A DNA stretch of 64,000 bases, from contig NC_071354.1 in NCBI RefSeq assembly GCF_943734655.1, positions 195,732,911 through 195,796,910 on the forward strand, read 5' to 3'. The DNA is from Sabethes cyaneus. Taxonomy: Eukaryota > Arthropoda > Insecta > Diptera > Culicidae. Under the pieces are notes generated by a model. The model was not told where the DNA came from. It saw only the letters and a program-made list of their open reading frames with translations, and did no database searches. Position 1 is the first letter of the stretch. Each line of letters opens with the position of its first letter. The position numbers were made by a program, and so were the translations under genes. Shown in pieces: positions 43,081 through 53,859 of the stretch.

Positions 43081-46000
43081 ATTGTAAAAGGCATCGACTC
43101 AGGTTTACCAACTCTCAACTCTCTTTGAACATGTCGAAACAACATAAATGATTTTTCACTTGTCACGTAACAAGCTTGTCATCCTGATGCATTCTAATTT
43201 GAATTAAACAAATCATATCATTTTTCCAACCTTTGTGAACCATCATTATAAGAACTCACATGATGCTTAACTTCATTCATAAGTCAAAACAAAAAAAGCA
43301 TGAAGTTAAGCCGATCCTGATAATTGCCCACGATTTGATCAGGACGCTTCCCTCCCGTCTTTGAACGAATCTCCTCGAATCGGATGTTCTCATTAAACTA
43401 CCAACCTATACGACCGTGGTAATGTATAATTTGATTAACTTTATACGGAATGTTCCTAATTACCGGCGACCCAACCCCTCCGGAGGCCTTTTCGCCGTAA
43501 TATCCAAACGATCCCGACCGACCGCGACCGGCCGGGGCAAAGCTGGCTGATTCGATTCTCAATTGCCTTTATGGGAAGGTCATCGGACCATCGCATCGGG
43601 GTACACTCCATTCTCACCGTAATTATCCCACAATTAATCAAACGGGCCGTTCTTCATCCATCAGTGGAGCAACAGCGGCGGCGGCGGCGGCGAAAAAAAA
43701 CAGTTCCCTCATAAAACATTTTGATTGAAGTGAAATCAAATCGAGCCGGGAACGTCCTTCGGCGATTTTGATAGGCGCGTGATATATATTTCCCCCGGGT
43801 CGCGCGAGGCTCCGAGTCTGCGGCAGCGTGTGAGTGGTGTAGCAGCCTGACCACGCTTCTACTCCATTCGATCGAGGCTCGCAGGCAGGCAGGCAGGCAG
43901 GGATCCATATGAGCATTTTGATCACGGTTTGGTGCCTTGTGGCTGCAGTCGTTTTGTTTTTTTTGGTCGACGGTAAAATGCGATTCATTTGCCCGAATGA
44001 CGACGACGAAGGAGCGGACCGAACTCGCGGCTCGCAAGAACTCGAAACGCAAGTTACGAGACGATACTGAGCAATAGCAACACATCAAGTGCGGCTGTAC
44101 GTCGTCGAAGGAGCGGAGGGGGTAAAAACACTGTTCATGATAAATGAATCATATAAAATCTGTGCCGGTTGTCCCGGTTTCGAAACGAGCCTGGGACGGC
44201 GAAGACGGTGTGTTGTGGTGGCAGCCGATGTGAGGTTATGTTTTGACGGCGATACTAAAATGCCTTATTACAATTATTAATTTTTCTTTTTTTTACACGC
44301 TCTGGCAGTTGTTCGGGTCAGTATGGGTATCGAGTCGAGGTTTTGTGTCTGATTGGAGTGATTATACAGCGTGGTGTTCTGGGTAGGGCATTCATGCGCG
44401 AATAATCGCCATATTTGGTAAGCTCTGTGAAGGGCTTCGAGGTTATCACTTTCAAACAATCTTTCATTCATTATTACAGCATGTTAAACGAAAACAGCAA
44501 ATCACAACACCACTCCCCTTTGTCGCTGGGCACAGTTCTGACGCCATGAACAACCTCCCAAGTAGCTGACTACATGGAGCCCGTTGAGTGTGGCGTTAGA
44601 TATAACTGATAGAGGCTGCGTACCACATCGGGAGATAAAAATAACGTTTTCAATCGTACTTGTAAACTTTCAGAATTTTCTCTACTCATCCAGAACGGTA
44701 CAATACATCACTCCGGTTCGACACGAAGGCTCTTCCGCCATCAGTACCTCTACAACGTTCAACATCCAAGTCTCATAGAGCATGAAAAGTTGCATGATTT
44801 TATGCCTAACTAGCCAAGTTCAAGTAGTGCCAGCCCGCAGTGACGTGGCACTTTATCGAACTTCAACCGCAGCAGCAGCAGTAGTAGTAAGCTGAATGTT
44901 AATCAATTGACTCCTCTTGTCGGGGTAGCTCCCGAGTGGCCTAGCCCGGCCCACTCGTACTGCCCCACCGAATTCGTATATAAATTTTATTGAGGCGTTG
45001 TTTGGAAGCTCCACACGCGCACGAGTGGGCCGCGTATTTTCGGTGCCCTCTAGTGGCGGAAGCCTTGAGGGTACTCGTAAATCAAAACACCGTAACCCTC
45101 CAGTCAGTGGTAGCAGGTTCTGGGTCTTTACACTAATGTATGAATAAAAGACGGGTACGGACAACCTGGGCCGCAGGGCGTAATCGATGCGGAGAAGCCC
45201 ACTTATCAGATTAAAGACTTTCCTCTCGTCCGTCCGGTCGCGGTTTTCGTCGTTTCGACTGCTATCGATTTGGCATCTCCGGGAGCCGCCCCTGTCCGCC
45301 AATGTTTTCAAGTGTAATTGGGTGCGTTCGGTCGTCCCTGCTGGAGAGCTGCTGAAGATCTTGATTGATCAGCGAGTTGTGTGCTTTCCGAATGTGTGGA
45401 GAGGTTTTCTTTTCACACGGTCCCGTTCGGCTCGATCGGAATCGGAGGATCGAGCCGATGATCGTGTGCTGTTGAATAAACACACCGTTCGTTCGAAAAG
45501 AGTGCTTACGGGTGTTTTGGGTAAACTGGAGAATCATGTTTCGAGTATTTGATTCTCAATTAGGCTTCTGAAGATCGAGCAACTTGAAAGGTTATCTGAA
45601 TACGGTTGTGCAATTCATGCAATGATTCTTCTATTAAGGATTATCATCACTTAGACGGTTATGTTTCAAACATAAATTAAACATCTGTTTTACCATAAAC
45701 ATCCTTGTTAGGACCTATAATGCCGGAATTACGAATGCACAATCCCAAGGGAAATGAGTAAACAGTTTAGCTGAACCCTCACCGATTTGAATGAAACTTT
45801 TAACGTGTCTTCAGTGAAGGACATCTCAAGACTAATTTTTAAAAAAGGCGTTGTAAATATTAAAAAATCCTTAATAAAAGTCTAAAAGTCAAACATTCAG
45901 CAACATACCCTATGGAGTGACACAGTAGAGTAATTGGCCATTCCCGCAACATGTACGAGATAATGAGAAACGACAAAACAAAATTTCCAATCACAAATTA

Positions 46001-47149
46001 ATTTTATTGTTTTACGAATACCGAGAAGAAAAGCTCATTTTCTGCAGCTGCACTTTTTTCACACGTAGACGGCGCGTAGAAGCAGTTTGACAAACTGCGA
46101 AGCAGCGGTTCCCAGAAAAACCGAGAAATTAAAACATCAACCAAGTCGAAGCAGTAGATCGTCGAAGCGACGCGACGCGTCGATTGCACACGGTTGACCT
46201 TCAACTTTGCATTTCGATTGAGTGCTTGCTGGACTCATATTATGGTCAAAGCCACCCGATACTGCCCCGCCACCGCATCGGCCAGACGGCCCGAGCGAAA
46301 AACCATCTCAAATTATGACCTGTTTATAATCGCATTTATTGCAGAATCATGACAAAAAGCAGCAGCACTTCTTTCTGCGATCTTTTGTCGTCGTTTTATA
46401 AACGACTATAAAACTTGCCGCGGAGCGGTGCGGTGCATTATCCGGAAAAGCAAAAGGTTTCGCCTCATCAATGCTCATGCAGTTCTCCCCCATCAAGATT
46501 GTATACATGTGCTTGTGTTGTCTGTATGTGTGTGAAAGAGTCAGAACATGTGTCAGGCATCATCATTACAAGCCACGCACGAGAGGATGGGTTATTTATA
46601 TAAGCAAAACGATCGTGCGCGACGCGGCAGCCACACGGCAGCGGCGACGACTGCGACGGCGGTGGTGGCCAGTTGATTAAAATTTAGTTACAATGTTGCC
46701 AAATCGAACAGTGCGCGCGGCTGCCTGTTTTTAATAGCCGACTCGCCGCGTCGGCCAGATTTTTATTGCAAACGACACTTTAATGATTAATAATTTATAA
46801 TGTTGCCACTTTGCTTGCCGGGGCACGACCGTAGCTGCGCTTTGTTTGAATATTGCATTGATAAACGCATCGAAGCAGGGAGAACCCCTTTGAGCTTGAA
46901 GGCCGTAAAAAGTTAGAAGTTTGAATTTTTCTTCATAAAGCCTGGCTAAAATATAATCTGGACGCATAGAAACAACCTATAATTTGGAACTGGAGTGTGG
47001 CAAAAGAACCCATGAATCACTGGATTGCAGTATTTGTATTAAGCTTTAAGTTTTACAGTATTATATTATTGCATTTGTCTGATTCTGATAAAATCTCGAA
47101 CTTTTTTCTTAATAGGACTCATCATGCCCAGCACAGTTGAAGATACGAC
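43081..47149. other. Unique, GC-richer DNA; no supported gene
   Basis: High-complexity DNA with islands at about 43320-44250, 44820-45560 and 46000-46900. Small tracts: GGCGGC at 43675-43692, CAGG tandem at 43881-43900, GCAGCAGCA at 44867-44882. Minus-strand frames of 116-152 codons (such as 44853-45311) overlap frames on the other strand and show no family resemblance. TTTATTGC and TAATTA-type homeodomain-like words occur near 46330 and 46770, but such words are common by chance. Host enhancer or intron sequence is the best guess. Confidence 0.4.
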
Positions 47150-47620
47150 TGAATCAGCATGTTTCTTCCAGTTTGAACGCATTTTTTAGCACTGCTGAAT
47201 ACCCCTCAGTTGGTCGAAGTCGTTGTTTGACAATTGCCCAAAATTTTTCAAGGAGGTGAAACTCCTCGAATTTATCGCTTTCATCACTTTTGGCACGAAA
47301 TCGACATCATTAGCTGCATGCCACTCTAGCTCAACTTTAGTGTGATGACAGCTAGCTAAATCAGGCCAGAACATAAATAACGTGACCTTTATGTTTGCGA
47401 ATGTATGGCAAGATCCGTTTCGTCAAGCATTCTTCCATGTATAAACTTGATGTCATTGTCAAAAAAGTCATAAGAGGCACAATCTTCAGTCCTCAGCTAC
47501 ATATTCCTTGCCAAATCATGATTTTCTTTGCTTATTTATCAGCAAGCATGAACTTATACTTGCCTTGCACATCGCCACGCCAAGTTACAATGTAAAATCA
47601 CAGACTGACAGACATAACTA

Positions 47621-48767
47621 CAGGGTGCGTGACGAATTTTTGCAGTAACTGACATGTTTTAGAAAATTAACACCAGTTAGTCATATATACGAGAAATGTT
47701 TTGTGGTTTATTTTCTTCCACAACATAGATGGGAATTGTAAATTATTTCATTCAAAAACGCCCGACACAAAATGGTCCAAAGGATTGATATCGGGACTGC
47801 TAGATGGCCAAATTCACTACTCCCAAAACACCGGAACACTTTCAGCAAGCCATTTTTGTGTTTTGTTGGCACTATGAGCAGGTGGTCCGTCTTGTTAGAA
47901 GATGAAATGACGACCAGCAGCAACCTCCTTCATCCACGGGACAAAAATATTCTTCAGAACCTTCAGGAATACATCGGCTGTTACCTTTATTCCTTGTTCA
48001 AAGAGATATGGAGGCATTACATCCCCCTCGCTGAAGGTTACGCCTAGAACAATCACATGGGTCGGAAACTTTATTGACATGCCACCTGTCATTCTTCCGA
48101 TTCATCCTTCTGATTAAAGATTTTTTCATCGGAGAAAAGATGACAGAATCATTATGATGAATGAATTTAAAATTTAAAATCTCTTTAATCAATAAAAAAA
48201 TATGATGAGGATGCTTCAATCAACTCAAAAGTTTTTTAGCTTTCTCCAATTGCTGCGATTTGGTCGAGGCAATCAAAAATTGGCCTCTGCGTAGCGCATA
48301 CGACTTATAACCAAGGTTTTTGGCCTTTACTCGCCGGATTGAGAAGTCCGGAAACCCGATTTCCCGAGCCGCGGACCTTATTGGCCTCGCTGGATTCTTT
48401 TTAATCATTCTTTCCACTTTCGTGACCCTGTTCCGTTCAGTGGTAATGGAACGGCCTTTGTATGCCTACCGGGTAAGTGTGTAGGATAGCTTATCACGGC
48501 CTTCTTTATATAGTACACTGTTCTTTCCGATATTTTTACCAACCGAACTAGCTCCTTTACGCTTGCTCCGGCCCACAATAAAACGACGGTGGCTGACCGA
48601 TTATTTTCTTGTTCCGACATCTTTCAGTTTACTTGACACTGTTTGTTTACATCTGACACCCAACACAGTATAAGCTATTCAGTGCTGCCAGATATCTCTG
48701 AATACTGTTTCTCAAGCATGAGAAATTGCTATTTGAAATTTACTGCAAAAATTCGTCACGCACCCTG
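47621..48767 (-). mobile_element. Complete but inactive mariner-like element (DD37D-type)
   Basis: Near-perfect 27-bp TIRs: CAGGGTGCGTGACGAATTTT at the left, and the same sequence inverted at the right. TA lies on the left (47619-47620) and CA on the right, a decayed TA duplication. At 1147 bp with one transposase gene filling it, this is the standard size for the group. It sits inside an older mariner-like element. Confidence 0.92.
47690..48620 (-). pseudogene. mariner-like transposase, inactivated
   Basis: ATG at 48620. The N-terminal helix-turn-helix shows as LLWAGASVKELVRLVKISER, then RMIKKNPARPIRSAAREIGF with LGYKSYALRRGQ. The catalytic core has FSDEKIFNQ (first Asp, in a shifted frame near 48130), then VIVLGVTFSEGDVMPPYLF, VPWMKEVAAGRHFIF, a stop in place of Gln, QDGPPAHSANKTQKWL (second Asp), then two stops and WPSSSPDINPLDHFV. 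The Asp-to-LDH spacing is 37 residues, so DD37D. It would have cut and pasted the element at TA sites. At least three stops and frameshifts near 48130 and 48420 make it a pseudogene. Confidence 0.9.
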
Positions 48768-49328
48768 CATTGGAAAAAAATCAACAAAAATTATCGTGCC
48801 TCACATTTTGCCTGAACAATAGCACCATCTATGGTCGACATTCCCAAATATCAAATTACAACAGGAGTATCCCTCGAACTAACAAGTATTTTTTATGAGG
48901 CCTTACCCGCCTTTCGTTAAAAGACGCCACGTTGACCAAAACGGAGACAATCCCAACCAGCAATAAATTCGAAATGACACCGTGCAAAGAATGAGACATT
49001 GAGTGTTATGTTTGTTTATCTGTGGTAAAATTTTTGACCGGGCAGAAATCCGTAGGTTTCATAGTCCATCAAAATACGACCGTTGATTTTCGTCAAAACT
49101 TGCTCGTATAAATGCACGCTTCTTGACGACCAAATTTTGTTACAAGTTCCGATTCGGATGTTTACTGGCAATGTAAGACCTATAGCCTTCTGGACCGTAG
49201 TACCTTTTAACGATAGCTCGGATGGAGAAGCCAGAATTAGACGCGTAACGCATCTCAATATCTTAAACTCTCGGTCCCTGTTTCCGGTTTTCTTGAAAGT
49301 TTTCTACCACCTTTCCACATCTAGGTAC

Positions 49329-49687
49329 TAGAGATGGCCGGGTATGAAAATTTGAATACCCGAACCCGACCCGTACCCGATCAAGAAAAAAATTAAAAAC
49401 CCATTCCCGACCCGAACCCGCAAGTTTATTATTTTTGATACCCGAACCCGACCGCAATCCGACGGGTACGGGACGGGCCCGGGTACCCGACCATCTTTAG
49501 TGTTAAATGTGGTCAATAGAGATACCCGACCCGACCCGTATCCGGTTTCAAAAACAAAAATTAAGAACCCGTACCCGACCCGAACCCGCAAATTATTTTT
49601 TTTCAATACCCGAACCCGACCCGAACCAAGCGGGTACGGGTACGGGTGCGGGTTTCGGGCAAATTTTCCGCTACCCGACCATCTCTA
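49329..49687. mobile_element. hAT-like MITE made of CCCGAACCCGACCC repeats
   Basis: Perfect 8-bp duplication CTAGGTAC (49321-49328 and 49688-49695). TIRs TAGAGATGGCCGGGTA and TAGAGATGGTCGGGTA (inverted), one mismatch. The interior is built of short repeats CCCGACCCGAACCCG and GGTACGGGTACGGG, which translate on the minus strand as GRVRV-type runs. This is not a gene. It disrupts the older mariner-like pseudogene. Confidence 0.93.
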
Positions 49688-50185
49688 CTAGGTACTCTTT
49701 ATAACCCTTCAGAACATTATGCACTGCTGATTTTGGCATTTTTTACACTCTAGCCAACTTGGATCCAGACCACTCTGGGTTTTTTACATCGTTCGTGTTC
49801 CATTCTGCAGTCTGCTGCGCTACGCGGTGGAATATTTTGACGAAGCTTGCACCAGTCTTTCTTCATAAACATGTGAACAAAGTTATGTCAAATGGTAACG
49901 CACTAGGGGTATCCAGATTTATTTTTAGTCAGACTTTAGTTAACATCGACTTCTATACTTTTGATCCTTAAACTTCGATCAAGACATAGATTTTAAATCC
50001 AATGATGATCAAATTTACAATTACTTCTTAATAATCCTTTTAATGGTGTAAATTGAAATAAATATAAATCAGAACACAGGCAGAAGCAAAGGAAAATCAT
50101 ACAAAAATAATTACCGTCAGCGGGGCGCGAATGTGTGCGTGTATGGGATGGTTAAACTGATAAGATTAAAATAGACCAAAAAACT

Positions 50186-50365
50186 ATCTAATATAAGAGT
50201 GCGGCGGTAGTTTAATTGCAAAAACACTTAGGTACCAGCCTAGAGAGTGTGCATTGGAGTCCCATCTGCCATTGAACGACCCAATATATTTTTGGCCATC
50301 ATATCGAAATATCCCAGTTCTATTATTCTTCACACCAGAAACTCCTTCACTTTACAAAAAATAAG
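50186..50365 (+). mobile_element. tRNA-derived SINE (Feilai-like), copy 2
   Basis: TCTAATATAAGAGTGCGG leads a tRNA-like head with GGTAGTTTAATTGC (A-box-like) and GTGCATTGGAGTCCC (B-box-like), then CATTGAACGACCCAATATA, TTTTTGGCC, CCAGTTCTATTATTCTTC and a TTTACAAAAAATAA end. Collinear with 8195-8380 (minus) and 57478-57678. Confidence 0.82.
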
Positions 50366-50949
50366 AACCTAATAAAAAGCAAAGCCTTGGGTATAACTGC
50401 CTTTAGACATTGCCCTTCTTTATCTATAGACTTCGCAGCCGGTCATTAGAGCACAGGACAATTACTGGGCTATTGCAATGATCCTACTGACTCTGACATA
50501 CTACGAATCGCATGCTAAACCAGCAGCATCGTACCTCGAAGCTAACTGGGTGGTCTTAAGAACCTAACAAACGTTCTTCAAATGACGTTGCTCTTATCTG
50601 ACCTTCCACCATTTTTCTTTCACATCTTGCCCTATCCTAGAGTACTATTCACAACTTAAATTTCAATACTTTCTTCTACCAGTTTTTTCGTCTATTGTTA
50701 TCGTCATAACAAATTCCACTAGAATTATTTAACAAATTTCAAAAAATATTATTCTACAAGCAAAAGGAGTTTTAATAGAGGTATAGAGCTTCAATTTGGT
50801 AACACTTTTTCAAATGTTCTCCATTTTGGCAGCTGACACTCGTTTAGTGTGTTAGTTTAATTTGCCCAAAATCATGCAGACAATCACGAGTACGCAGTGC
50901 AGTGAATACTATCACAAAAAGCAGACCTTTATTCTTTAAGAGCCGATAT
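50366..50949. other. AT-rich DNA without recognised content
   Basis: No gene, RNA or repeat boundary seen between the SINE and the purine-rich macro-repeat. Confidence 0.4.
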
Positions 50950-52510
50950 AAAGGTTTCTGATAAAGTTCCTGCGAAAGGAAGAAACGAACACAAAAAGAA
51001 GGCGATGAAAAGATGGCTAAAATATGAAGAAAAGACCGATGTAGACCGCGTAAAGACGATGAAAATATATTAAAGTCAATTTTTACGCGAAGGATTAAAG
51101 CCATAATCATAACCATTAAAAATTTTAATTAAAACCTCGCAAACTTCAAAGCACGCATAAAAAACCTCTTGCATTTCACAATGATGCCTGAAAGCAAACA
51201 CGTAAAACTTAACCGTGCAAATTTCAAAATTCGCGTAAAATTAGTCGCGTAAAAACCGCGAAAAAATCTACTTCAATATATGACGAAAAAGTGGTAAAAA
51301 TGGCAAAAAAGAGGAAAAATTGATTTAAATAAGACGACAGAAATAACATGAAAACACGATGAAATGACACTAAAACATCAGCAGGAAAAAAACAAAAAAG
51401 ATTAAAAGATGACGTTTATACTACAGAAAAATGACAAGAGAACGACGAAATGTGTAAAAAGTGGCAAAAAATGACAAAAATACATAAAACGACCAAACGA
51501 AAAAAACGTTTATTCATTAAATTGTCGTTTTTCACTAAAATGGTCATAAAAACTTTAGGCAATAAAACGGCAAAACGATGACAAAAGACGTTGAAAAGAT
51601 GACAAGAAACAAAACGATAGAATGGCGATGAAAAGACGCCAAAACAGCAACAAACAAGACAACAAAACGCAAAAAAACTCCCAAAATTACCAAAAACAGA
51701 GATCCAAAACAACTAACAGATGACGGAAATACTATCAAAAGATGGTGAAAAGCCGTTGAAAACACGACAAGCTGAAACAAGACAGCACATATACGACACA
51801 AGTCGCCAAGACGTCGAAGAGGAGGCGAAAAGATAGCGAAAAGACGATGGAAAGATGATGAAAAAGTGATCACCAACGGCGACAAAAATACCATTAAAAG
51901 ACGCCGAAAATACACCAAAAAAGCGACAAAACAAATCAAAAAAGACAATAAAAAAAGACGACCAAAGAGTATAAATAGATACAAAAATAACAATGAAGAG
52001 ACACTATAAATGTTCTTAATAGTTCTTTTGAAAGAAAGAAAATGAACACAACAAGAAGGCAATAAAGAGATGACTAAATAGTATGAATAAAAGATTGACA
52101 AGGCTGCGTAAACACGGTGAAAATACGCTTAAGTCTAGTTTTACGCAAAGGATATGTTGTGCATAAATCAAACCGCGTAAACCTTAAAATTCGCGTTAAA
52201 AACCTAATGAAAATTACGCCACACCAAAACGGGAACAAAAAAAAACATGACAAAAATACGTTTGTAAAGTATCAAAAGACGACGAGACATGCGAAAAAAG
52301 ACGAAAAGATGACGTTTATATGACAGAAAAATGACGAAAAAACGCTGAAGTGCTAAAAAAGTGGCAAAAAAATGACAAAAAATTAAATGAAAGCTAACTT
52401 TCTTTCCTTTAGTTTTCGTATTCCAGTAAAACTCTCAAAAAAACAAAAATCACAGCAAAACGACGAAGAAAAAACTACAAAATGACGATGAAAAGACATC
52501 AAAACAGCAA
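50950..52510. repeat. Purine-rich macro-repeat, ~1.06-kb unit in tandem
   Basis: The plus strand is dominated by GACGAAAA, ATGACAAAAA and AAGACG words. Larger blocks recur in order. AGTTCCTGCGAAAGGA (50965) recurs as AGTTCTTTTGAAAG (52021). TTTTACGCGAAGGAT recurs as TTTTACGCAAAGGAT (51079 and 52139). AAGATGACGTTTATA recurs at 51407 and 52306. So about 1.5 tandem copies of a unit with a TTTACGCG module plus a purine tract are present. Minus-strand frames, including 185 codons at 51544-52101, are F/L/S-rich composition artefacts. Confidence 0.75.
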
Positions 52511-52684
52511 CAAATAAGCCCTACTTTATTGAAATTTTTATTGTTTGCAGAGCGTATCTATACAAAAAGATACGATTTATGAAAAAATTTCATTTTTGAT
52601 AAAAATGGTCAATAAACCACTATTTCGGGACGGCTCATATAAAGAATTTAAAAGCGAGAAAAGTAGGGACTATCTACGAAGAAG

Positions 52685-53190
52685 TCTACTGATCGTCCGA
52701 GAACAGCACAGCATCCGAAAGCGGTCGCTGCTATCAAAAGGAAGACTCTGGCGAATCCAGTGCAAAGGAACATGGAATCTCTGTCATTGCACATGGAAAA
52801 TCTCAAAAAAGATTGAGAGGCAAAGTCATGGCCACAAAAATACACATAACTAAGAGATAATCAAATCCGGAAGCAGCGTGTCAAACGCTGTCACAAAATT
52901 TTGAGTTAGTTAGGTGGAAAAATCGGCTGATCCGGGCCACATTCACAGATGACAACATGTTTACCGATGATCTCGTGCCAAATTCTCGAACCGATCGTTA
53001 ACATAAGCTTCTCTACGGTAGCAAACCTAGCGATAGAGTGTAAAAATGTATTCTTAACAAAGCATCCTACTGGTGTTATGATATTTGGATTAGTAGTTTC
53101 AGAGCACTTAGAAGTGACTCTAAAAACATCTACCATTTTGGGCGCTTCATACATGACTCCCATCCAACCTAAGGCCAGGGTGCACTGGAT
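52685..53190 (+). pseudogene. mariner-type transposase pseudogene
   Basis: Successive plus-strand frames read TDRPRTAQHPKAVAAIKRKT (the GRPRT linker after the first HTH), LRDNQIRKQRVKRCHKIL, then TFTDDNMFTDDL with the putative first catalytic Asp, NSRTDR, and CKNVFLTKHPTGVMIFGLVV. These are ITm landmarks in correct order. The second and third catalytic blocks are missing, and frameshifts and stops are frequent. No TIRs found. Confidence 0.75.
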
Positions 53191-53239
53191 CACTTAGTGG
53201 TGACGTGAAGGTCAAGGCCTCCTCCGAACAATATTATGC

Positions 53240-53359
53240 AGGTCGGACACGATTATCCCGGTGAATTTTTATTTACCTAGGTAAATAGGTTTTTAAAACG
53301 TTGAAAACGCGTTTACCATTAAAAAAAAAAATTTCACCCGGAAAATCGAGTCCGACCTG
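53240..53359. mobile_element. 120-bp pogo-like MITE 'CAGGTCGGACTCG', copy C
   Basis: The left end CAGGTCGGACACGATTATCC and inverted right CAGGTCGGACTCGATTTTCC are each slightly mutated. The right flank keeps TA; the left flank is TG. It is the most diverged of the three copies. Confidence 0.88.
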
Positions 53360-53694
53360 TACTATTTTATTAAAACCTATCGCGTGTTTCGGGAGCGGAG
53401 CGGAGCAACTCTATCGACCATTTACCAGGGATTAAGAAGTAATAAACAAATAGGAAAAAAATTATACCGGAAATTCTTAGGAGAATTTAATTCCTAGACA
53501 ATTTTTCGATCGAAGAGCATCGGTTCAGTCGAAAAATTTTACATAAGAGAAAATTTTGCAAAAAAGACCTCATTTTTCCAAACCACACCATACTAGCATA
53601 ACCTTATTCAATTCGATTTGATGGTATTTTCGACCCAAATAAAGCTAACTGAGGATGAATTTTATTTGATACCAATTAAGAGCGCTTAAGAAAA

Positions 53695-53850
53695 TTAAAT
53701 TTATGGATTACGTAAAAGAAATTATGGATCACATCGGCAAGGCCCTGTAAAATGAAAATTTTATGACATAGAATTCATAGTTCATGAGTCAAAGGCGACA
53801 TGATCTACATTATTCATCCGGATTCGAGGATTATGGATTAATGCAAAACT
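53695..53850 (+). repeat. Fragment with 'ATTATGGATCAC' phrases
   Basis: TTATGGATTACGT, AATTATGGATCACATC and GGATTATGGATTAATG occur within 130 bp. The same phrase is scattered through the pogo-like element at 37312-38549, so this is probably a remnant of that family. Confidence 0.5.
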
Positions 53851-53859
53851 CTTCTTTGT

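Larger units (their letters stand above)
47150..49860 (-). mobile_element. Decayed mariner-like element split by a second mariner and a hAT-like MITE
   Basis: Minus-strand pieces of one ITm transposase lie on both sides of the 47621-48767 element. The N-terminal half (49740 down to 49020) has KSAVHNVLKGYKEY, then after the MITE SFGxSIRA-like text, KHPNRNL, LYEQVLTKINGRILMDYETY and LPGQKFY. The C-terminal half (47590 down to 47165) has KKIMIWQGICS, LTMTSSLYMEECLTKRILP, FWPDLASCHHTKVELEWHAA and LEKFWAIVKQRL. ILMDxETY carries the first and FWPDLASCH the second catalytic Asp. Stops and shifts are many. TIRs were not located. Confidence 0.8.

Noticed and set aside
49016..49606. GRVRV-rich minus-strand frames as a protein
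   Set aside because: Encoded by the repeats of the hAT-like MITE; the rest belongs to a decayed transposase.
51544..52101. 185-codon minus-strand frame resembling a membrane protein
   Set aside because: The hydrophobic F/L/S/V content follows directly from the purine-rich repeat on the other strand.
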